Assembly: GCA_008501825.1 (NCBI GenBank)
Contig: QQUA01000013.1
Span: 248,001 to 312,000, forward strand
DNA length: 64,000 nt
Source: Planctomycetota bacterium
GTDB taxonomy: Bacteria > Planctomycetota > UBA1135
Direction of reading: 5' to 3'
Shown: positions 60,213 through 64,000 of the stretch, piece after piece
How the letters are laid out: each line of letters starts with the position of its first letter
Numbering within the stretch: the first letter of the stretch is position 1
Made by a program: the position numbers and the translations under genes
Notes under the pieces: generated by a model
What the model saw: the letters and a program-made list of their open reading frames with translations, nothing else
Told to the model about the DNA's origin: nothing
Database searches by the model: none

Positions 60213-60830
60213 ATGACTTCCATTCTTCCATCCGAACCAAAACCTGTTTCCATGGATTCTCCGCCCGGCGATCTCGAGCGCACTCAACCCTTGCTGGAAC
60301 AAGCCAGGCAAGGAGATGCGGAAGCCTTGAACCGGCTGTTCCAGCTTTATGAAGACAAATTGGAGGCGTTCATCCGCGCTCGCCTACCGCGAAGCGCTCG
60401 CCCACTCTTGGAGACCGGAGACGTTTTTCAGGAAGCTAGACTGAAGGCCTTCGAAAAGCTGGACCGTTTCGCTTATCGGGGTCCGTTGAGTTTTTGGCGT
60501 TGGTTGCGGCAAATCGCTCTGAATCACATCATCGATCACCATCGAAAAATCAGTCGCCGGCCGGCACAGGACGGCTTAGGCAGAGAATCTCGGTTGGAAG
60601 TCAAGGAAGAGGGAGCGCAGCCTCTGGACGGCATTTTGAAGAAAGAGGAAATTTCCGCGTTCGAATCGGCCTTGGAGCGCGTTCCGGAAAAACAGAGGGA
60701 AGTCCTCTTGCTGCGTCTGGAGTTACGAGCTTCCTTCGCCGAAATCGCTCAGCAGTGCGATTTCCCTTCCCCTGATGCCGCCCGCAACGCTTACAACCGC
60801 TGGTTGGCCAAACTCAGTGAATGGATGTAA
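60213..60830 (+). CDS. ECF-type RNA polymerase sigma factor
   Basis: A 205-residue sigma-70 family protein. Region 2 (about 30-110) includes QLYEDKLEAFIRARL, DVFQEARLKAFEKLDRF and FWRWLRQIALNHIIDHHRK; region 4 (about 150-205) has LERVPEKQREVLLLRLELRASFAEIAQQC. Start ATG 60213; ATG at 60252 is possible. No anti-sigma factor is adjacent; a kinase follows 6 bases later, which suggests phosphorylation-based control, as known for some planctomycete ECF groups. Confidence 0.9.
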   Translation: MTSILPSEPKPVSMDSPPGDLERTQPLLEQARQGDAEALNRLFQLYEDKLEAFIRARLPRSARPLLETGDVFQEARLKAFEKLDRFAYRGPLSFWRWLRQIALNHIIDHHRKISRRPAQDGLGRESRLEVKEEGAQPLDGILKKEEISAFESALERVPEKQREVLLLRLELRASFAEIAQQCDFPSPDAARNAYNRWLAKLSEWM

Positions 60831-60836
60831 TTCCCG

Positions 60837-62657
60837 GTGGCCGACCCGCTCCCGACCGATCCCGAAGCCTTGGCCGAGCGAATTGATCAGGGCCAATCGG
60901 TGGATTGGGCCGCCTTGGAAGCGGAAGGTTCGATGCCCGAAAGCCAAATCCGCGCATTTCGAACCTTAGCCAAAATCAGACGCCTGCAAGGGCCGAGGAA
61001 CGACCCCGGGGAGTTGCCCCAACTGCAAAGCGAATTCGACATTTTGGAAGAGATCGGCCGAGGCAGCCATGGCCGGGTCTTTCGGGCATTGGAAAAGCCT
61101 TTAGGTAGAGAAGTCGCTTTGAAGATCCTGGAACCGCAGCCAGGACCTCGATCCGAAGATCGCCAAGCCTTCCTGAAAGAGGCCAAAATGATGGCCTCGG
61201 TAAGGCATCCACACATCGTTACTTTGCACTCGATCCGAGAGTGGGAAGGGCGGCTGTTGCTGTGCATGGAATTTTTGCAGGGAAGGAATCTGCAAGATCG
61301 AGTCGAAGCCGAAGGACCTCTTCAGCCGCAAGCGATCGCGAGAGTCGGCCTCGCCCTCTGCCTGGCCCTGGAAGAACTTCATCAGCGGGGGTTGGTACAC
61401 GGCGATGTCAAGCCGGCCAATGTCATGGAAGATCCGGTATTGGGGGTCAAGCTGCTGGACTTCGGCATCGCCCGCTGGGCCGGACCCGCCGCGGTTTCGG
61501 ATTCTCGAGGGACTCCGATGTACATGGCCCCTGAACTGCTGTTGGATCGGGCCAGCGAAGTCAGTCCGGCCACCGACCTCTATGCCTTGGGAGTGCTGCT
61601 TTATTGGCTGGCCACCCAACACTATCCCTTTTCCGCCGACTCCCTCCGTGAGCTGAAAGGCAAGGTGGAAAGCGGCCAATTCGTTCCCTTGCGGCAACGG
61701 CGATCGGATTTTCCCGATGCTTTGGAATCTCAAGTGGAAGCTTGCCTGGCTTCAAAGCCGCAGCAACGACCTCATTCCGCCACAGCGATGGCTGCAGCCC
61801 TCGAAGATTGGTTGCAAAACCTTGGCGAACAGGGGCCGAAACAGGCCTCTCCGGCTTGGTTCCAGCGCTTTCGGGGGTTCCATGTCTCTGCGGTGCTTTT
61901 GTTGCTTCCTCTCTTGCTCTTGGCTTTGTACGAATTTTCCCCATTTTGGAATTCGAGTTCCAGCGACAACCGGGCCGGAGCTTTTTCCGAATCAAACGAT
62001 TCCACAGCCCTGACTCCAAAGCCGATTTCATTTCAATTTCGCTTTCAGTTATTTGAAACCGATGACCAGGGTCGGGAAAAAGCCCTCTCCGGTCAAGATC
62101 CCTTGCGGGTGGGGCAGTTCCTGTGCCTTCGCTTTCATGCAGATCGAGAACTCTATTTGTATTTCATCAATCGAGACAGTGGTGGCCACTACTACCGCTT
62201 GTTTCCGAGTTTGAAACCGGAACTGATCTATTGGAAGCAACCCTTGCCCGCCTTGGCGATCGAAGCCGGGGGCCACCGAATTCCAGCGGCTCCGGAATGG
62301 GACTGGAGAGTCACCAGCGCCACGGGATCGGAGATTTTCTATCTGCTTCTTTCTCCGCAACCGTTCGATGCCGAAGTGTTGAACGATTTGCACCTGATTC
62401 CGGATCCGAATCTAACTGAAGGAATGACCGCCAGCCTCCGCGACTTGGCCGAAGCGGCCGGCCATACCCCCTTCCGTGGGGTCGGCGGGCGGCGTCCCGG
62501 CGCCGGCCAAGCGGAATCCCTCGCCGAAACCGAGCTGCCTTTGAGGGAAATCGTCGACCGCCTCGAAGCCTTGGCCGTGCCCCTTCGCATGGGCGAAAAT
62601 TCGGGGCAGGGAGAAATGGTGTATCGATTGGAAATGCAAAATCCGCTGGCGGATTAG
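60837..62657 (+). CDS. Ser/Thr protein kinase with C-terminal DUF4384-like domain
   Basis: 606 residues from the GTG at 60837. The kinase (about 66-330) has IGRGSHGRVFRAL, Lys96 in REVALKILEP, HGDVKPANVM (HGD instead of HRD), DFGIARW and GTPMYMAPELL. A membrane segment follows at about 350-368. The outer part has a DUF4384-like domain (about 415-510; LCLRFHADRELYLYFINRD). HGD is also found in active bacterial kinases, so it is not evidence of inactivity. Starts 6 bases after the sigma factor. Overlaps the convergent DsbA-like gene end by 4 bases. Confidence 0.86.
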   Translation: MADPLPTDPEALAERIDQGQSVDWAALEAEGSMPESQIRAFRTLAKIRRLQGPRNDPGELPQLQSEFDILEEIGRGSHGRVFRALEKPLGREVALKILEPQPGPRSEDRQAFLKEAKMMASVRHPHIVTLHSIREWEGRLLLCMEFLQGRNLQDRVEAEGPLQPQAIARVGLALCLALEELHQRGLVHGDVKPANVMEDPVLGVKLLDFGIARWAGPAAVSDSRGTPMYMAPELLLDRASEVSPATDLYALGVLLYWLATQHYPFSADSLRELKGKVESGQFVPLRQRRSDFPDALESQVEACLASKPQQRPHSATAMAAALEDWLQNLGEQGPKQASPAWFQRFRGFHVSAVLLLLPLLLLALYEFSPFWNSSSSDNRAGAFSESNDSTALTPKPISFQFRFQLFETDDQGREKALSGQDPLRVGQFLCLRFHADRELYLYFINRDSGGHYYRLFPSLKPELIYWKQPLPALAIEAGGHRIPAAPEWDWRVTSATGSEIFYLLLSPQPFDAEVLNDLHLIPDPNLTEGMTASLRDLAEAAGHTPFRGVGGRRPGAGQAESLAETELPLREIVDRLEALAVPLRMGENSGQGEMVYRLEMQNPLAD

Positions 62658-63310
62658 TCGCCGGCGGCCAGCCTCTTCTGGCTCTCTCGATAGGCTTTCT
62701 GCACGACTTCAAGGGGCCGATATCCATGGGCAAGGGGAAGGGTTTCCCCGCGGCGGACGAGAAAGAGGGCCGGAAAACCTTGCACGCCCAAAGACTCCAC
62801 GGTTTGCCGGTGAGCGTGCAACTGATGTTGAGTTTCCTCCGCTCGCCAAAGCTTTTCAAAAGCGATTGGATCCAAAGGGGGATCCGATGCTGTGGCCGAT
62901 TCAGTAGCCGATTGCAACAGTTGAGCCTCATCGGTGACGTCCTTGGCCTGTTGATAGAACGCCTTTTGCAAACTGCGATAAAGACGCCAATCGCCACCGG
63001 GTGCCAATTGTTTGGCCGCCAACACCGCCCGGCAAGCCGGCCACGTACTTCGCTTCGGCGATTGCTGCTGCCAAAGTTGCCAATTCATGGGGACTTGGCA
63101 GCGCTGCTCCACCGCTCGCCAGGCCCCTTGGACGAAACTGCGCATCTCCGGTCCCATCGGCACGCCGGAATCTTCCGCTAACCCTCCCAGGATTAAATCC
63201 ACTTGATTCGCGCCGGGAGTCTGTTCCACGAAGCGATCCAATACCGGTTGAAATCCCCAACACCAGGAGCACAAGGGATCGGCAACGTAAAGCAGGCGGA
63301 GAGGCGGCAT
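62654..63310 (-). CDS. DsbA-family thioredoxin-like oxidoreductase
   Basis: A 218-residue thioredoxin-fold protein of the FrnE/DsbA type. Active site CSWC at Cys14 and Cys17 (DPLCSWCWGFQP), a helical insertion, and cis-proline loop GVQGFPALFLVRRG. No signal peptide is seen, so it is probably cytoplasmic. Its end overlaps the convergent kinase stop by 4 bases. Likely a disulfide isomerase or polyketide-type oxidoreductase; the substrate is unknown. Confidence 0.85.
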   Translation of the reverse strand: MPPLRLLYVADPLCSWCWGFQPVLDRFVEQTPGANQVDLILGGLAEDSGVPMGPEMRSFVQGAWRAVEQRCQVPMNWQLWQQQSPKRSTWPACRAVLAAKQLAPGGDWRLYRSLQKAFYQQAKDVTDEAQLLQSATESATASDPPLDPIAFEKLWRAEETQHQLHAHRQTVESLGVQGFPALFLVRRGETLPLAHGYRPLEVVQKAYRESQKRLAAGD

Positions 63311-63446
63311 GAGCGGAAATGACCTCCGCGCCCATGATGGAACTTTCGACTCCGGATTTCCAACCCTGGGTCGGCCAAATTTAAGATCAGCCCCCTTCCG
63401 GTGCCTGAAGAGGGCTGGTGTTAGACCACGGAAGGAGAGTGGGAAC

Positions 63447-64000
63447 TCAGCCTTCCTGGCTAGGAGTCTCCGCCCCGTTGGCGGCGCCGGCGGCGACTAC
63501 CGCGGTGTACTCCGGCACCTGTTGAATGTCCTTACCGGCATCCTGGAACACCTGCTGAATCGCCCGTTGCAACTGAGGATCTTCCACAAAGTCTCCCATG
63601 GCCCGATTGCCGGCAAACACCTTGCCGCGGGCGTCGGAAACCACTTGGCGCAAGTTCAACCGTACCCATTGCCGCACCACGTCGGCTTTCAGATCGGTTT
63701 CCAAGCCCTCGTAGTAGGCATCCCAACCGGGGTAGCGCAAGGGATCCTTGCCGTCGAATTCGGCCAAGTCCACCGCCACTTCAGGATTTTCCTCGTAAAG
63801 ATTCAAGGCGTATTCCCGGAACGCCGATTCGCCGATCAAGCGATCCAATTCCTTGAGGTCGCGTAAATCGAATTCCGGAAAAGCCACCGCCACGTCCGGT
63901 TCCACTCCGCCTTGTTCCACCACCCGACCCTCGTGATCGCGCAAGGTGTGAATCGTGGAACCGTCGGGCAGAAAGTAGTAGGCGAGGGTCAACTTGATCC
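63447..64000 (-). CDS. S41-family C-terminal processing protease, C-terminal part
   Basis: The frame is open to the end of the window, so the N-terminal protease domain lies outside; the TTG at 63992 is an internal codon. The visible part begins in the typical S41 end: KLTLAYYFLPDGSTIHT and GGVEPDVAV, as in CtpA-type proteases. A helical tail of about 140 residues follows, longer than usual. Catalytic residues are not in view. Confidence 0.75.
   Translation of the reverse strand, partial: IKLTLAYYFLPDGSTIHTLRDHEGRVVEQGGVEPDVAVAFPEFDLRDLKELDRLIGESAFREYALNLYEENPEVAVDLAEFDGKDPLRYPGWDAYYEGLETDLKADVVRQWVRLNLRQVVSDARGKVFAGNRAMGDFVEDPQLQRAIQQVFQDAGKDIQQVPEYTAVVAAGAANGAETPSQEG

Noticed and set aside
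60837-62657. Pseudokinase because of HGD
   Set aside because: Lysine, catalytic aspartate and DFG are all intact, and HGD kinases can be active.

Overview
The window is a 64 kb piece of a GC-rich bacterial chromosome, densely coded on both strands. I see no rRNA, tRNA, CRISPR array, phage or insertion sequence. Gene content points to a Planctomycetota-like organism, or another PVC or Acidobacteria-like lineage. It has three Hanks-type Ser/Thr kinases (one fused to a formylglycine-generating-enzyme-like domain, one to a DUF4384-like domain), an ECF sigma factor divergent from a secreted CHAT/TPR protein, a Minf_1886-family protein, many secreted beta-propeller and lamin-tail proteins, and a type II secretion operon. 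The lineage is inferred from gene families only; no taxonomic marker was compared.

Layout. 1-7.5 kb: the C-terminal part of a seven-copy propeller protein, then two tandem CotH/lamin-tail exoproteins whose last 240 or so codons are almost identical. 7.6-11.8 kb: an OsmC-type protein, a minus-strand run rnpA-yidD-TolB-like propeller, and a GTGA-coupled pair of an unknown protein and L-lysine 6-aminotransferase. 11.9-19.0 kb: a secreted Asp-box propeller, then a kinase-FGE fusion coupled to a secreted protein. 19.0-27.1 kb: type II secretion genes gspD-E-F-G-H-I-J on the minus strand. 27.4-32.6 kb: an NhaD-like transporter with a PTS EIIA-like regulator, a Sua5/YrdC-LMW-phosphatase fusion, and a soluble histidine kinase with an NtrC-type regulator. 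32.8-39.3 kb: dnaK, then a GldA/GldF/GldG/DUF4340-like ABC system with overlapping genes. 39.4-47.4 kb: purN coupled to a kinase, a YggS-type PLP protein, and on the plus strand ald, uppP, gmd and rmd. 47.5-50.5 kb: AT-richer orphan secreted proteins, including a small cysteine-rich one, and 655 bp without a convincing gene. 50.5-55.7 kb: a lipoprotein amidase, then tmk, holB, a Minf_1886 protein, an AI-2E family permease and a YfiH-type laccase-domain protein. 55.8-62.7 kb: a TIR-domain protein, a secreted CHAT/TPR protein, an ECF sigma factor and a kinase with a DUF4384-like tail. 62.7-64 kb: a DsbA-like protein and the C-terminal end of an S41 protease.

How the genes fit together. Envelope and export themes dominate: the secretion machine, many signal-peptide proteins, cell-wall lipid recycling (uppP), GDP-deoxyhexose synthesis (gmd, rmd) and peptidoglycan hydrolysis. 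Signalling is the second theme. The TIR, CHAT, ECF and kinase neighbourhood at 55.8-62.7 kb is the best candidate for an undescribed system. Two-domain fusions (kinase-FGE, Sua5-phosphatase) and 4-base start/stop overlaps give the strongest functional links. Many starts were moved inward from the longest possible frame to a signal peptide, a pilin leader or a 4-base overlap; the reason is stated in each entry.
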